Source: Phytopythium helicoides (lineage: Eukaryota > Oomycota > Peronosporomycetes > Pythiales > Pythiaceae). From it: DNA of 64,000 nt. Below are positions 21,301 to 35,022 of this stretch, one piece after another (the first letter of the stretch is position 1; the number at the start of each line of letters is the position of its first letter). Both the position numbers and the translations under genes were made by a program. The notes under the pieces were generated by a model, which was not told where the DNA came from, did not search any database, and saw only the letters and a program-made list of their open reading frames with translations. The DNA lies in the NCBI GenBank assembly GCA_024867545.1, contig JANFNE010000018.1, positions 1,054,001 to 1,118,000 of the forward strand. Reading direction: 5' to 3'.

Positions 21301-24300
21301 AGTTTGTGAATTCTGCAATGAAGGATATGTGTGTCTCGGTGGCACCACGTCAAGTTATCCATCGTCAAAAGAGCTCGAACGAGGATATAAGTGTCCGCCA
21401 GGATCCTTCTGCCCAGCAGGCTCGTCCGTGGAGCAACCATGTCCGAGTGGCACATATCAGCCTCTTGCTGGGGCGATAAATAGCTCATCTTGTTTATCAT
21501 GCGCAGCAAATTCGTATCAGCAACAGACTGGCCAAGCGAGCTGCTTTCCATGCTCCACAAGTGCGTACTCTCTTGAGGGTGCAACTGAGTGCACGTGCAT
21601 TGGAAATCACCGTGCCTTCCAGATGTCAGATGGATATTGCACATGCGAGCCTGGTTACGAATTCTACGATACCGACGGAATACTTCGGAGCGACGAGGAT
21701 GGATCTGTAGACTGTCAACCAGTTGTCTACGATCGTTGTAGTGGCGGCCAGGCACGATCGGACGATGGCTCTTGCGTTTCAACTACAACTTCTACGTGCG
21801 AGTCGGTCTGTGGAAATAGCACTGGGACTTACGTAGCTAGTGTGGGTTTGTGTCAGTGCGATTCGACCCCTGATGTGGACAGCGTTTGTGACAGCACCTG
21901 TCGAGACAATGCAGTACAAATCCAGGTCAATGCTAGTACGGGGGCTCTGCAGCTATATGACCCCGTTTCTGGCTCAATCGAGGCAATCTCGAGTGCGGAT
22001 GCTATGACTAATGGCATCGTATCAAAAGTGTCATGTCCAGTAACAGAGACCAATTGCCAACTTCACTCATTACAAATCGCATCGGGAGGATTTGTGGGAA
22101 CATACGATATTCCAAGCGCAGTGGCGACATCAACTGCGACTGAACAACGTCGCCGCCGTCGACTGTCCTCTTTGTCGGCACTCGTGAACCCGATGGTATG
22201 CATCAGTGCAGGAGATGGGATAATGTTTGACTTGGCCGAACCAAAATCCTACCCGATTTATATCAAGGACTCAATGCTGAATACTAACCCAACCTTCGAC
22301 TACGGAGCATTCCGTGCGGTTGCAGCTAAGGTAAACGCTGGCTTAAGTACTGTCTCCTCGTTTGCATTTACGTTTAGTAGTGCTGGTACCTATGTGTTTG
22401 GAAGCTCACTGGTTAGCACCGCAAGAACCATAGTCGTGGTCATGCCAAGCGGAACTAGCTGTCCGACGGAAGCCCCGATTGTTCCTCTCAGCGAGAAAAA
22501 TTTAATTGCTGTTGGAGCTAAGCGCCAAACTGCCAACATGATTTTGGCACCTGACTGGTCTCTGATCGGAGGGCTCTTAGGCGGGCTGCTCGGTTTGATT
22601 GTTGCAGTCATTGCAGGGCTGTACTACTTCCGAACAAAGAGTTGGACGAGTGGAAATAAGAAGAGCATACCCGCTTATAGACTGAAGAGCAAGCAGGTTG
22701 ACCTTACTGGAATGCACTCGAAGGGATCAGTCACTACTGCTCAAGCTACAGCAATTCCAAATCTAAGAGCTGGGACCGAGGCAGATTCAGCAGGTATGAA
22801 TAGAGCAGACTACGGATTGAATGCAGAATCTGGTGTCGCTGGAATGGGAGATTATCAGCCCGACTTGAGTCGATGGGATGAAGAAGATCTGGAAATCCGT
22901 GAACTTGTCGATCGATTGCAGCATCACCACGAGTCTGTTGCAAAGTGCTTTGAGGATCAGAAAGGTGACACCAAAAAGTTGCTTCAGCACATGCAGGTTG
23001 AGGCTGCTGAGCTAAAGCGGCTTTTTGTCGACACTCTGGCCACGGGATCTGCTATTCATCCTCTCAACGATGTCAATGAAAGTGCTCAAAGCGAACGAGT
23101 AGTACCTGAGGCGATCAAAAAGAAGTTATATATGATTGACAATATCAAACGAGACATTAAAGCCCGACAAGAAGGTCGACGTAAGCGATTGGCAGCCCTC
23201 GAAAGTACCGCTAGCCATCTTCATGACATAGAAGACTGGCAACTACACGCTCCAGGGCTTGCGCACGACTTGGTGCAAGCGATGGTATCTGGAGTGGGTG
23301 ATAGTCCTGGCACGTCTCCAGAGCAAACTGGGACAGGTGATCAATCAAGAGAGAGAGCGAGGGTGAGAGTTACGCTTGATGAGCTTCAGACATTATTAAG
23401 TTCAGATCCAGAAGCAAGAACAAGCTCCTCAATCGTTCATCAGGCAGAGACTGAGAGAGTGAGACGTGAAGTTGGAGCCTTTATACAGCAAGCAGCAAAG
23501 GCGCAGTTTTTGGGAACGCTGGAGGGCAATGACGATGAAGCAGCCAAAGTGTTTGCCTTGCTCGACAAGATTGAAGCCATAGAGAATGTCGAGGATTCCG
23601 CCGTTGGAGCAGCACTTTTATCTCTTCAGCCCTTCAATGTTGCTGTCCCACAGATGATCAAGACTCTTGACTTATTAGAGGATACTTTAAAACGAGAGGT
23701 TAAACTGTCGCGAGAAGAACAAAACCCTACCAAAGAGAGAGATGCAATCTTGCGTATGGAGAATCGTGTCGGTTCTCTCCTTTGCGACGTTGCCTCCAGT
23801 GCCAGTAAAGTCAGGGAAAAGCTGAACCGAGAGCATCGGCGGATATTGAATGCGGCAACTGCGTCTGAAGACCAAGAAAACCATGTGTTATTGACTCTAG
23901 AAGAAATAAAAGACGGGATTGAAAGAGAACAATTCAACGCATTGGCTGCCTCGCCAACTCACTCACCTTTTGGAGTAGTGCCAAATGAGAAGCGTGTACC
24001 AAATGAACAATATGATAAAATGCTTAATGACATTAAAGAGCTTCTCGTCGCACTGACTACAGAGCTTCGTTCACGACAGCCTCAATCGATTGCGCAATTG
24101 GCGCAGGCATTATCGTCACCAGAGGAAACAAGCAGCGAGGACTATAATTCAGGAAATCGTGCTCCAAACAGTAACTCGACCATTTGATACTGCTAAAGCC
24201 CAGGATTCGAGCACGGCAGAGCTTCGCCAGCACATCGTTGACGACTTAGATGCAAAGTTCCCAACGCTTCCAACAGAAGCAAAGAATCGACTAATTGAAG

Positions 24301-27300
24301 ACTTGTCGTCGGATTTGCAACGAATGCAGTCGACCATGAACATTGAGGTCTCCAAGAGTTATGATTCGTTATCAGGGCGAAATGTTGCCAACCAAGTTAT
24401 TCAACAGCAGCACTCTGCAGCAATTCAAGCACTGATTGGTCACCGAGAGGCTGAGACAAAGAATTCGCACGTCGCTGAGATAATCGATCTTGAGAGCAAA
24501 TTTTTAGACGAAGCAAAGGCAATTGAAGAGGAGTATCTTCAAGAACTGGCAGCTCTGGAAGGTGATTTTGCTGATATTGATCAGTTGATGGACTACTCAA
24601 TGCCTCCCGAAGACGTAGAATCAGTTGTAAGTGCAGACAAAAATGCCAGTGAGGATGAGGCATCGAGCGAAACTGAATCGATGTCGTACGGTGGCAGCGC
24701 AATTCAGATAACCAATCACGATGATGAACTGCTAGAAATCATCGATACATTAGATAGTTCTCACCGTACACAATGGGAAGCTCAACTAGGGATTCTCGCA
24801 GCGAAAGAGCGGCTGTTAAAGCAACTCCTTCAACATTTGAACCAGCGTCCCGAGGGACTTTCGGCATCTCAAGATGCTATCAAGTGTCTTGATGATCTGC
24901 ATGAAGCAAAGGACTTGGTTCTAGAAGAGATAGTTCTTGACCAGGATAGTGCTGAAACAACTCGGAAACGTGCTATTGACTTTGCACTGGGTGAGCTCGA
25001 CATAAAATTGCAGGCGCACCCCAATCAGTCCGATCCTAGCTTTCAAGCTATGCTAGATCAGCTTATGCTCCAAGCAATGAACACGAGGCAGGAAGCGATC
25101 AGTGAGTTAGGAATTGCCGGAGCGAAGCGGACCAGTCTGAGTGAAAACCTATTGTCGACTCAAAATGCCATCGCAGCGGCGATCAAATCAGCTTCGGATG
25201 CACCTTCTGTGAAAGTAGTGCATCGTCAACTGGAAGAAATGGAGGTAAATCACAAATCTCAATTGCAAAAAATCGCCCAGGAGGAAAATGCTGCTGTAAC
25301 AGTAGCTGCAGCAAATGATGCCTGTATTGGCCATATTAAAAAATTGAAAGCTGGGTTGGAAACCTCGAGCACGGCAACTAAACTGAATCAAGTTGTAAGC
25401 CATAACCCTCGGTCTTCCGAAAATGACAAACATTTTGAACAAACACGAAAGAAGAGCTTTTATCTTTCACCAATTCTTACGACGGATGAGCAAATGCAAA
25501 TACGTCGCTTAGCAAAGAAAAAACGCAGGGAATTGGTACCAAGCATTGTTGCCGACTCTCTCGGAAAGACATCTGTGGCTGCCATTGAAAATTTGGCAAC
25601 TGAAATGGAGCAACAAATCAATACAATTAGTCAAGAGTTCGCGAGCCGATGGAAAGAACGCCAGAAAAAGTTGGATTCAGAGGAGCAGCAGCGAAAAGAA
25701 ATGGTGGCTAGACGATTGACGAAGCGCACACAAACTGGAGTCAATGATATCAACACAGCACTCATTCACCCAATTGAGGAAGCTGGATCAGCCGACATGA
25801 ATACAAAAGCCGAAGACGACGATGGCTTCATAAACACAACATTACTGCAGATTCCAGACAAAGTTCTTTCGGCAACGATTGAGGCGGCAGCGAATATTGA
25901 CGAAGTACTGAAGCGGTGCTGGGACACGTACGAAACGGATATCGCGTCGCTACAGCAGACACTTCGAACAGATCGTGCCTCTCGAGAAGAAAAGCTACGA
26001 AATCGGCTGGAGAGAAATCGTCAGAGGAAAAGCGGCTTACAAACGGAACAACCATCCGAGACAGTGAATGATGTCGGGCATCGAGGTGAAGAAATGCTCA
26101 TCTCGCAAGAGCTGCGAGAAGAAGAAGACCGCGTCATAGCACAAATGAACAATCATATTCATACCATCTTAGACGACGCGTTTCATATGGCTGCCCTTCA
26201 AGCAAACCAGGACAAAAATGGTATCCAGTGCCGTGTCGAAGATCTTCGAGCAACGGCAGAGAGGCTTCAAAAAGAGCATGATGAGAGCCTACAATCACTA
26301 ATCAAATCACTTGAAGCTGAGCGTGCTCGACAAAATGAAAAGCTACAGGCTAGTATTGAGCGGCGACGGGCTGCGCGACTGTTAGAGCGGACAACTCAAG
26401 GTCGCACTGAGGAAACAGTTGATGATGAGCTCAATACTAACGACACTGCCGAGGTTGCAAACTTGGAAGAAGTTCTTGCCAGCAAAGCAGAAGACGCACT
26501 GAGTGCTCATGAGGCTCAGTTTCAAGCCACAATGCAGGCTCTTCAAACTGAGCTACATAAGGCTGAAGTTGACCAGAAGGCTGTGGAGGCAGCTCAAAAT
26601 GCTTTAGCAGCAGCTCGTCAGTCGGAGCTCGATCGTATGACACAAGCTCTGTGCTGCTGGTTTGGTTGGTTTGAGAGAAAATGAAGAACTTGAGGCCCTC
26701 TTGCGGCGTCAGAAAATTACCAAGAGGCTGTCAGATAGACGTCGCAAACGTGTTACTGAAGATGTAACATACGAGAATAGAGTTGACGATACATCGGGCT
26801 CGCTCCTGGGCTTCGCGGAGCCTCTAGCATCGGAGTGCGAGTCGGTGATAGTAAGCGAAGCTGAGCAGCAGATTAAAAGAATTCAAGATGAGCACCTGGA
26901 AGCCTGGAAGGTGCTTCACGATAATATTGAAAGTGAGGCCAAGGAACAAAAAGCTCGATTAAGTGATCGAATTCGACCAAAGGCGACGTGCAATGCTGCA
27001 CGCAGGTACTGATGGCGTATCGGCTGCCCAGCTAGAACAGGGATTAAGATGGAGGAGAGCCTTGGGAATCAATTAATTGACGAGGAAGCTGAATCACAGC
27101 ACCGAGCTGTTGAGAATCGTCGGATTGCTTTCGACTCCAACGTTATTAGTGCTGTAGCAAATAAGCTGGCCGACACTGGCTTTGATCTGCAAGTGATGTT
27201 GGATGAGACAAAACGCCGCCACTATGAAGCCCAAGAAAGGTTACGCAATGAAATGGAGCTCGAGCGTCAAAGAAAAGAGCTCGCGCTACGTGAGAGAATT

Positions 27301-30300
27301 TCGAGGCGCCGAGCGAAGGGAGACTTGAAGCAGGATGATTTAGCGAAACATGAAGCGGACGGTCGAGAGTCTCTAGCAAAGGAATTACGTGACCTTGAGG
27401 CTGAGCAATTTGCCGGAATCAACCGTGAGGCACTTGAGGATATGAATAGTATATTGGGCAAGGTAGAAGGAACCCTTCTCGAACACGAAGAAGTTGCGTT
27501 GCAAAGCAAGCTGACTGCAGAAGCAGATCTAATCCGTATCAGGGAGGAGAATGCTCGACACCATGCAGAACTACTCAAAAATCTTGACGAACAAGAACAA
27601 CAGCAGCGATTAGCGCTGGAAAGAAAATTACAGAATCGTCGAACAGCACGATTGGCAGCATTGAAACCTGGTGAGAGTGCCGACGCTGTAAATGAGAAGT
27701 TGAATGCCCTCGATGAGCAAGAACGCGCAAAGTTTGAAGTGGAGATTGCAGCTCATTCGGACAAGGAACTGAGTCAGCTAGCTCAGAATAATTCTGATCT
27801 CGAGTCAAGCAAACTGGAAGCAGCTTTACTTGCCACAGGCGACCACATCGCAGCATCTGTGGCATTCAATGTTATTGATGCAGCATACGTTGATACTGTT
27901 TCCATTTTCTCTGATTACAAGAAACGACGTGCTGAGCTAGACAAATCATCAGAGCTGGAACGACAAGAAAAGCAGGAAGCGCTGAAGCTCCGGATTGCGA
28001 AGCGGAAGGAGGGCAACCTCTCCAAAATCAAATTATCTACTGATTCAACCAATTCGTTGAACGAGATGCCAAAGCAAACTGCACCATCCACGATATTATC
28101 TCCCTCACCACCTACCATTTTACAAGCTGTCGACAACGCTTTGGAAGAGGAGTTGAAGAAGATCAAGGCAGAGCATGAACGAGCCACTACTGCTCGCTTG
28201 ACTCAGTTGGATATCGAAGCAGCACGGCAAAAAGCAAGTCTCGCAGATCGTATTAAGCGAAAGAGGGAAGCCCTCGCAGCATCGGAGAAGAGCGGCGCTA
28301 TATCACCGGAGGGTGTGATAGAAGCGAGCGCTGCAATCGAGGCGGAAGAAGCCAATGCGCTTGCAGCGATTGAAAATGATATTGAGCATAGAAAACTTGA
28401 CGAGCAGCGTCTATCCGAGCAACAAGAAAACGTGGCGCTGCAGCTGATTCGAGGTCGTGTAGCCGACAGGTCGGACGATCTGGATCGCGCTATAGCGGCA
28501 TGTAAGGCAGCGCACGAGTTGGAATCTGCCAAGTTAAAAGAGTCCCTACGCCAGTCACGTGCGCGGCAAGAGGAGACGCTTAGAGATCGTCTTGCTAAAA
28601 AGCGAGCAGCACGAGAACTTCGAAGTGACCAACAGCCTGGATCGGGGGATGCAGATGAAAACGAGGAAGCTTCTGAGCTGCAGTCACTTAGCGAAGGCCT
28701 CCAAATGGAGGAACAGCAGCAACTCGAGACGTTGCTCAATCAGCAGACCGCCGAGCTGGTTCAGGTCGTAGATAGGTTCCAACGCGATAGTGAGATCGAC
28801 CAATTAACCGCGCAGCGTGAGCATGAAGATGCTGAAAGAGAACTTCAACGATTGCACGATGAACACTCGCTAGAGCTGGAGGCCCTTGAGGTATCGATGA
28901 GAGCGCACAAAAAGCAGCAAGAGGATCGATTACGTGAAAAGTTGGCGCGACGGCGAGCGGGAAAGCAGCAGGAGCTACAAGCACTCCCTATCCATGAGAA
29001 GGAGGCTGCAGAGCGTGAACTTACAGCGCAAGAAGCCGAGCTATTTGATTTGCTTGGTGAGAGGACAGAGCGAGAGGCAACAGAGGCGAGAAATGATTTG
29101 ATCGGTAAGCAGATTGAGAGCAAACGAGCAGTGGAAGATGCTATGAAGAAAGCTGCTCTAGATATGGTGGCGGCAAAGGCATCGAAGAAGGCTCTCGACG
29201 AGGTCCGCAATGCAGAAATCGATCGAATAGCAAGTGAGTTCAAGCAAAGTCAAGAGGCTATGAAGGGCCAAGAAAATGATGAGATGAGCAGCGGCAAGCA
29301 ACGCTTACAAGACAGATTGGCGGCACGCAAAATGAGGCGGAAGCAGCAGCAAAGTGATATACAGGCGATCACCGACCGCGGCGAGAGTAGAATGAGAGTG
29401 ACAGAATCATCAGCACGATCTTTACTTCCTCGACAGCAAAGCGTGGCAGCAATTGTGATGGAGCAATGCACTGATGACGAAATTCGCAAGCTCAAGGCAG
29501 AGCACGAACGCGCATTACGAGACCAAACTGATGCTCTTGAGCAGGAGGCGGCATTGCGTCGCGCTCAGCTCAAAGAGAGGATGGCAAAGAAGCGTGCACG
29601 GCTTGCAACCTTGGCAGAGGAAACCAGTTCAGGTGCAGGTTCGAGGGATGAGCGTTCAGTTGAGGCGCTAGAACAAGAGGAGCAGGCAGCACTAGAGGCG
29701 ATCGACGCGGATCTCGATGCACAAAAGCGGCAGTTGCAGGCTCAACTTGAGGCAGCGCAGCGTGAAATGAGCAATGCGATTCAAGATGCAGTTAGAAATG
29801 TGGGCGATGAAGGGAACGTTAAAGATAAAGTATCAGAAACAGTTGACAACGCTTTGGAAGAGGAGTTGAAGAAGATCAAGGCAGAGCATGAACGAGCCAC
29901 TACTGCTCGCTTGACTCAGTTGGATATCGAAGCAGCACGGCAAAAAGCAAGTCTCGCAGATCGTATTAAGCGAAAGAGGGAAGCCCTCGCAGCATCGGAG
30001 AAGAGCGGCGCTATATCACCGGAGGGTGTGATAGAAGCGAGCGCTGCAATCGAGGCGGAAGAAGCCAATGCGCTTGCAGCGATTGAAAGTGGCATTGAGC
30101 ATAGAAAACTTGACGAGCAGCGTCTATCCGAGCAACAGGAAAATGTGGCGCTGCAGTTGATTCGAAGTCGTGTAGCTAACAGGTCAGATGATCTGGATCG
30201 CGCTATAGCGGCATGTAAGGCAGCGCATGAGTTGGAATCTGCCAAGCTAAAAGAATCTCTACGTCAGTCGCGTGCACGGCAAGAAGAGGCACTTAGAGAT

Positions 30301-33300
30301 CGTCTTGCTAAAAAGCGCGCAGCAAGAGAACTCCGAGAAGATCAGCAGCCTGGATCGGCGGATGCAGACGAAAACGAGGAAGCTTCTGAGGTGCAGTCAC
30401 TTAGAGAAGGCCTCCAAAGGGAGGAACAGCAGCAACTCGAGACGATGCTCAATCAGCAGACCGCCGAGCTGGTTCAGGTCGTAGATAGATTCCAACGCGA
30501 TAGTGAGATCGACCAATCAACTGCGGAGCGTGAGCATGAGGACGCTGAAAGAGAACTTCAACGACTGCACGATGAGCACTCGCGAGAACTGGAGGCACTT
30601 GAGGCATCGATGAGAGCGCACAAAAAGCAGCAAGAGGATCGATTACGTGAAAAGTTGGCGCGACGGCGAGCAGAAAAGCAGCAGGAGCTGCAAGCACTCC
30701 CTATCCATGAGAAGGAGGCTGCAGAGCGTGAACTTACAGCGCAAGAAGCCGAGCTATTTGATTTGCTTGGTGAGAGGACAGAGCGAGAGGCAATAGAGGC
30801 GAGAAATGATTTGATCGGTAAACAGATTGAGAGCAAACGAGCAGTGGAAGATGCTATGAAGAAAGCTGCTCTAGATATGGTGGCGGCAAAGGCATCGAAG
30901 AAGGCTCTCGACGAGGTCCGCAATGCAGAAATCGATCGAATAGCAAGTGAGTTCAAGCAAAGTCAAGAGGCTATGAAGGGCCAAGAAAATGATGAGATGA
31001 GCAGCGGCAAGCAACGCTTACAAGACAGATTGGCGGCACGCAAAATGAGGCGGAAGCAGCAGCAAAGTGATATACAGGCGATCACCGACCGCGGCGAGAG
31101 TAGAATGAGAGTGACAGAATCATCAGCACGATCTTTACTTCCTCGACAGCAAAGCGTGGCAGCAATTGTGATGGAGCAATGCACTGATGACGAAATTCGC
31201 AAGCTCAAGGCAGAGCACGAACGCGCATTACGAGACCAAACTGATGCTCTTGAGCAGGAGGCGGCATTGCGTCGCGCTCAGCTCAAAGAGAGGATGGCAA
31301 AGAAGCGTGCACGGCTTGCAACCTTGGCAGAGGAAACCAGTTCAGGTGCAGGTTCGAGGGATGAGCGTTCAGTTGAGGCGCTAGAACAAGAGGAGCAGGC
31401 AGCACTAGAGGCGATCGACGCGGATCTCGATGCACAAAAGCGGCAGTTGCAGGCTCAACTTGAGGCAGCGCAGCGTGAAATGAGCAATGCGATTCAAGAT
31501 GCAGTTAGAAAAGAGACTGAAGAGATGGAACGCGCTTTAGTAGCCTGCAAGCAGTCTCACAGTGATGAAGCCAAACGACTAGAACTCGAATTGCAGCATG
31601 AGCGCCAGCGGCAAGAAGCCGCTCTTCAGGAGCGTATTGCAAAACGGCGGGAGAAGAAGGCATTGGTAGTGTCCAAGGCAAGTGCAGGCCTGTCAAACCA
31701 GTCGTTCGAAGCATCAGAACGTCCTGAGTCCAGTGATGGGGATCGAGTGAGCGAAGAACGGGAGAAGAAACAACTAGAGGAGACGCTGGCCGCTCAGGAA
31801 GCTCAGGCGTGGGCCGAGATTCGTCGGAAACAGGAAGAAGAACTGCAGATTTTAGCCCGACAAGCTGAAGCACTTGCAGCTAAAAAGGAGGAGGAGGCAC
31901 GAGCTCTGCAACGTCATGCAGAGGAAGAGATGGAGCGAGTTCGACGTGAGCACGAGAGCGATATGAGAAGATTAGCGGCGTCACTGGAAAGCGATCAAAA
32001 ACGACAAGAAGAGCGTTTGCAGCAGCGTATTGCACAGCGTCGTGCTCAAAGGGAGCGAGAGATTGCTTCTGCTGTAGCCTTAGGTGGAGCCACGGCTGCT
32101 ACACAAGCAGCTCGCGAAGAAGAGGAGCGTGCCAAGCTTCTTGAGCTTGAGGAACAAGAGAAACGACAACTTGAGCAAGAGATAGCAAAGCAAGCAGCAA
32201 AGAAGATTGAAGAGGAGCAGCTACGGCAGCGACAACGCGAAGCGGAGTTAGCGAACCAGATCGCTCAGGCGTCAATCGAAGCTGCAGCAGCTGAAGCCGC
32301 CAAGAAGGCTATGGAAGTTGCGAGCGCGCAGGAGATGGCACGACTCGAGCGTGAACTCGATGAGAATCTCCGAAGTTTACAGCAATCGGATAAAGCGGAC
32401 AGTCTTTCTCAGAAGAAGAAGCTGGAAGCCCGCATTGCAGCAAAGAAGCAGAAGAAGCTGATGGAGCTTGAAGCGAAAAAGGAGCTGGAGCGTCAGCGTT
32501 TAAAGAAAAAGCAAGAAGAGGAAGCTGAGGCTGCTCGTAAACGTGCAGAGGGAGAGGCCACAGAAGAAGACCTTTTGAGATTGGCGTCGAATCAGAACTG
32601 CCTTGGAGACAGCTCAAGCCCACCAGATCCATTTGAGTCTCCACAAGCGCCTGTCCCCTTACCAAAAACATTCCAAAAGGCTGCATCAATGCGGCAGCTT
32701 CCTCCTGCTCAGGCTACCGAAATTCAACAGCAGCGTGATGTCGAATCAGTGGCTCGTCTGTTTGAGCACGCATTGATCCCGCAAAAAATGACACTGATGG
32801 GTGGCATCGAGCTCACTGTACGAGAACGCCATCAGCGTGAAATGGAACAGCTACTAGCTGTCTGTCACACAAACAAGCTAATCGCGGTAAAAAATGCTCT
32901 CGGGACCCTGATGCAGGAGAAGGCCAGCGTGAAAGCGGCTGCTATGAACAGTGGAGGTGACCAAAGTGCAAAAATTGACGAGATCGATCGTGAGTTTGAA
33001 GTAAAGTTCCGAGACTCTGAGCGCAAAATCGTGGAAGAAGCGGATCGATCTCAGGCTCTGGAGTGCAAAGTGCTTCAGGATCTACATCTCCAGCAAATCG
33101 CATTCTTGCTGGATTACTTTGCCGCAAGAAACGCCCAAGCTAACGTGCAGATTGATCGCGGCGGGCCTGGACGGTCACCCGTCATCTACGTGTCTGCAGC
33201 TGAGAGTCTAGACGGCGAAGATCTGGAAAACGCTCTGCGGCTGCGCTTACGGGTTGAAGCGGATGAGCGAGCCGCACAATTGCAACAAGAGAAACAACGA

Positions 33301-34860
33301 ACACTATCTGAGCTAAAAGACCAAGAAGCAAGGCAGCTAGAGAATCTTTCTTTACAACATGAATCCCTTGTAAAGCAAGAAACAGTTGCCATGAACAATC
33401 TGATGGCAGCAAAAGAGCAGCAGATAGGATCTGAGTCAGACTCTTCTTTAGCGATCGGGCGCGCCGCACGAATCAAGAAAGAATTTGACTCGCAGCTGGC
33501 AAGACTTATAGTGATGCTGGAAGGCAGGAAGAAACAGCAGGAGGAGCGTGTCAAGGCATTGACAAGCAAGCAGCGCCAACTCGTCGAGGATGAATATAGG
33601 CAAAGAATTCAGGCAGTGTCTGCTGCAATGATGGAGCGACTAGTGCAAGAAAAGGAATCGCTGCGCAGCAAGCAAGCATTGTTGGAGAAAATGACTGCTG
33701 ACGAAAATTTAATCGGTAGTTCTCAAACACGAGTCGCTGCTGGCAGTACGCTTGATGGGTCCTTGGAGGAGCGGCTTGAGAGGATTGAGGATATGTTACG
33801 AGCGAAGCTGGGAGGAGCGAAATCTGTCGGGAAGGAGCACGCGAAAACTGAACCAGAGAATTATCCGTCGCTAGTAGCAGATGCAGTGGTGTCTGGCTGT
33901 AAGTGGAGTACACACTCGTCGCCAGGGGTTTTCGGAGTCGCGCAGCTGGAAGAAGTGAATGTTGAACGCATCAAAGTCGTGGAGAGCGCTCATGAAACGC
34001 CCCTGATGCGATCACGGAAAGAATTCATCGAGTATATATTGTCGCTTCTCTCATCTTCTCATCTGATCAAGACGCCCAGCGTGAAGCTAACTCATGATTT
34101 GCCTCTGAAGCAGGCGGATCGCCCACCAGCGCTCGTGTGCCTTGACGCGAACTCTCAAACGCTGTATTTATCGCTAGCAGCAGTGCACGACCAGTCGAGT
34201 GGGCAGCTAGCAATTCTTGCACTTCACTCACTGGCTGTAGTACAATCAGGCGCAAACGACGTCGCGTCACCTGCGTTCATTGCGAAAGTGTATGAGCTGC
34301 TCGTTCAGTGCTACCAGGGACTATTTGCATCGACTGTCGAGTCGATAGGCAACACTGCAATGCCGACACCACGATTCACACCTTCTCGCGCGGCACCGCG
34401 CGTTCATAAGACTGAAGATGTTTGGGGCAGCCGTCTACAAGACATTGAGAGTTTCTTGGAACAGCTGGAGCCTCCAGAGGCGTCGTCGTCCGAAGCTGTA
34501 GCGCCTGTGGCTCCGCTAGAAGCCGGAAAGCGCCAACTGAGCAACAAGGCGGCGAGCCGTTGGAACCTGCTAGGTGACAGCTCATCTGACGCGCTGCAGG
34601 AGAAGCTAGACGCCGCCGAGAAGCTGTACGCGCGCGTGCTGCGGCAGCTGCAGGAGCAGGCCGAGACCCGCGAGTACGCGCAGGAGCTGCTCGAGGACGA
34701 GCGCGCGCGCGCGGCCGAGGGCGACGCATCTGCTATCGAGCAGGCCAAGGCGACCGAGGCGGAGCTGCAGCGGCTGGACGAGGCGCTGGCGGCCACGCGC
34801 AGTGAGCGAGACGCGCTGTTCGCGCAGTGCCAATCGCTGCGGCGGCACCTGAGCTGCTGA
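12358..34860 (+). CDS. Giant GCC2/GCC3 cysteine-rich membrane receptor with coiled-coil tail (about 7,476 residues)
   Basis: Starts at the ATG 12358 with a signal peptide (MTALGMLLLLLLALANSARA). Exon 1 ends at 15261; a 70-nt phase-0 intron (15262-15331, GTGCGA...GCCAG) leads to exon 2. Residues from about 140 to 3100 are dozens of ephrin-receptor-like (GCC2/GCC3) repeats of the form C-P-x-G-[YT]-x-C-P. One membrane span (LIGGLLGGLLGLIVAVIAGL) lies near residue 3380. The cytoplasmic tail of about 4,000 residues is charged coiled coil with recurring basic motifs and ends in a small globular region and another coil. The long ORF at 15332-24187 spans repeats, membrane span and tail start, so the fusion is real. 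Four 1-nt shifts interrupt the tail: near 24138, 26649 and 26977 (extra base) and 27049 (missing base). A 106-nt intron at 24047-24152 is an alternative for the first. Surface-to-cytoskeleton linkage is only a guess. Confidence 0.8.
15262..15331 (+). other. Spliceosomal intron in the giant receptor
   Basis: Seventy nt, phase 0, from GTGCGA to GCCAG, with a CTGAC branch-site candidate about 30 nt before the acceptor. It contains stop codons in the downstream frame. Splicing joins TAGE to SLDHACAPCPEG, restoring the cysteine-rich repeat. Confidence 0.8.
28132..29798 (+). repeat. Tandem duplication, copy 1 (1,713-bp period)
   Basis: The 1,667-bp segment is repeated at 29845-31511, with 46 bp of unique sequence between the copies. 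The period of 1,713 bp is 571 codons, so both copies are in frame in the coiled-coil tail. It begins at GACAACGCTTTGGAAG and ends at GTTAGAAA. The last 700 bp are almost identical to copy 2, while the segment around 28370-29080 carries many differences. Confidence 0.95.
29845..31511 (+). repeat. Tandem duplication, copy 2 (1,713-bp period)
   Basis: Second copy of the segment at 28132-29798. At the protein level, everything from AIEARNDLIGK (copy 1 has ATEARNDLIGK) to the end is identical in both copies. About 25 amino-acid differences cluster in the preceding 230 residues. Confidence 0.95.
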
Positions 34861-35022
34861 CGTACGTGTTCTGCGACGTGTGCGCATTTGTCATAACCCC
34901 GCGGTAATGCCAATGACATCTTGCAGTGGTCCACTCCACCGCTCCGACACCCCTTCCAGGCGAAAAGTATCTTGGCCCCAGTATACCTGGCGAGGGGAAA
35001 CGAACCCTCGGCGACAGGCAGC

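Noticed and set aside
24047..24152. A 106-nt intron in the giant receptor tail
   Set aside because: It restores the frame, but the donor GTCGCA differs from all other introns here and it would remove helix-forming sequence. A 1-nt insertion near 24138 is simpler. It is kept as an alternative only.
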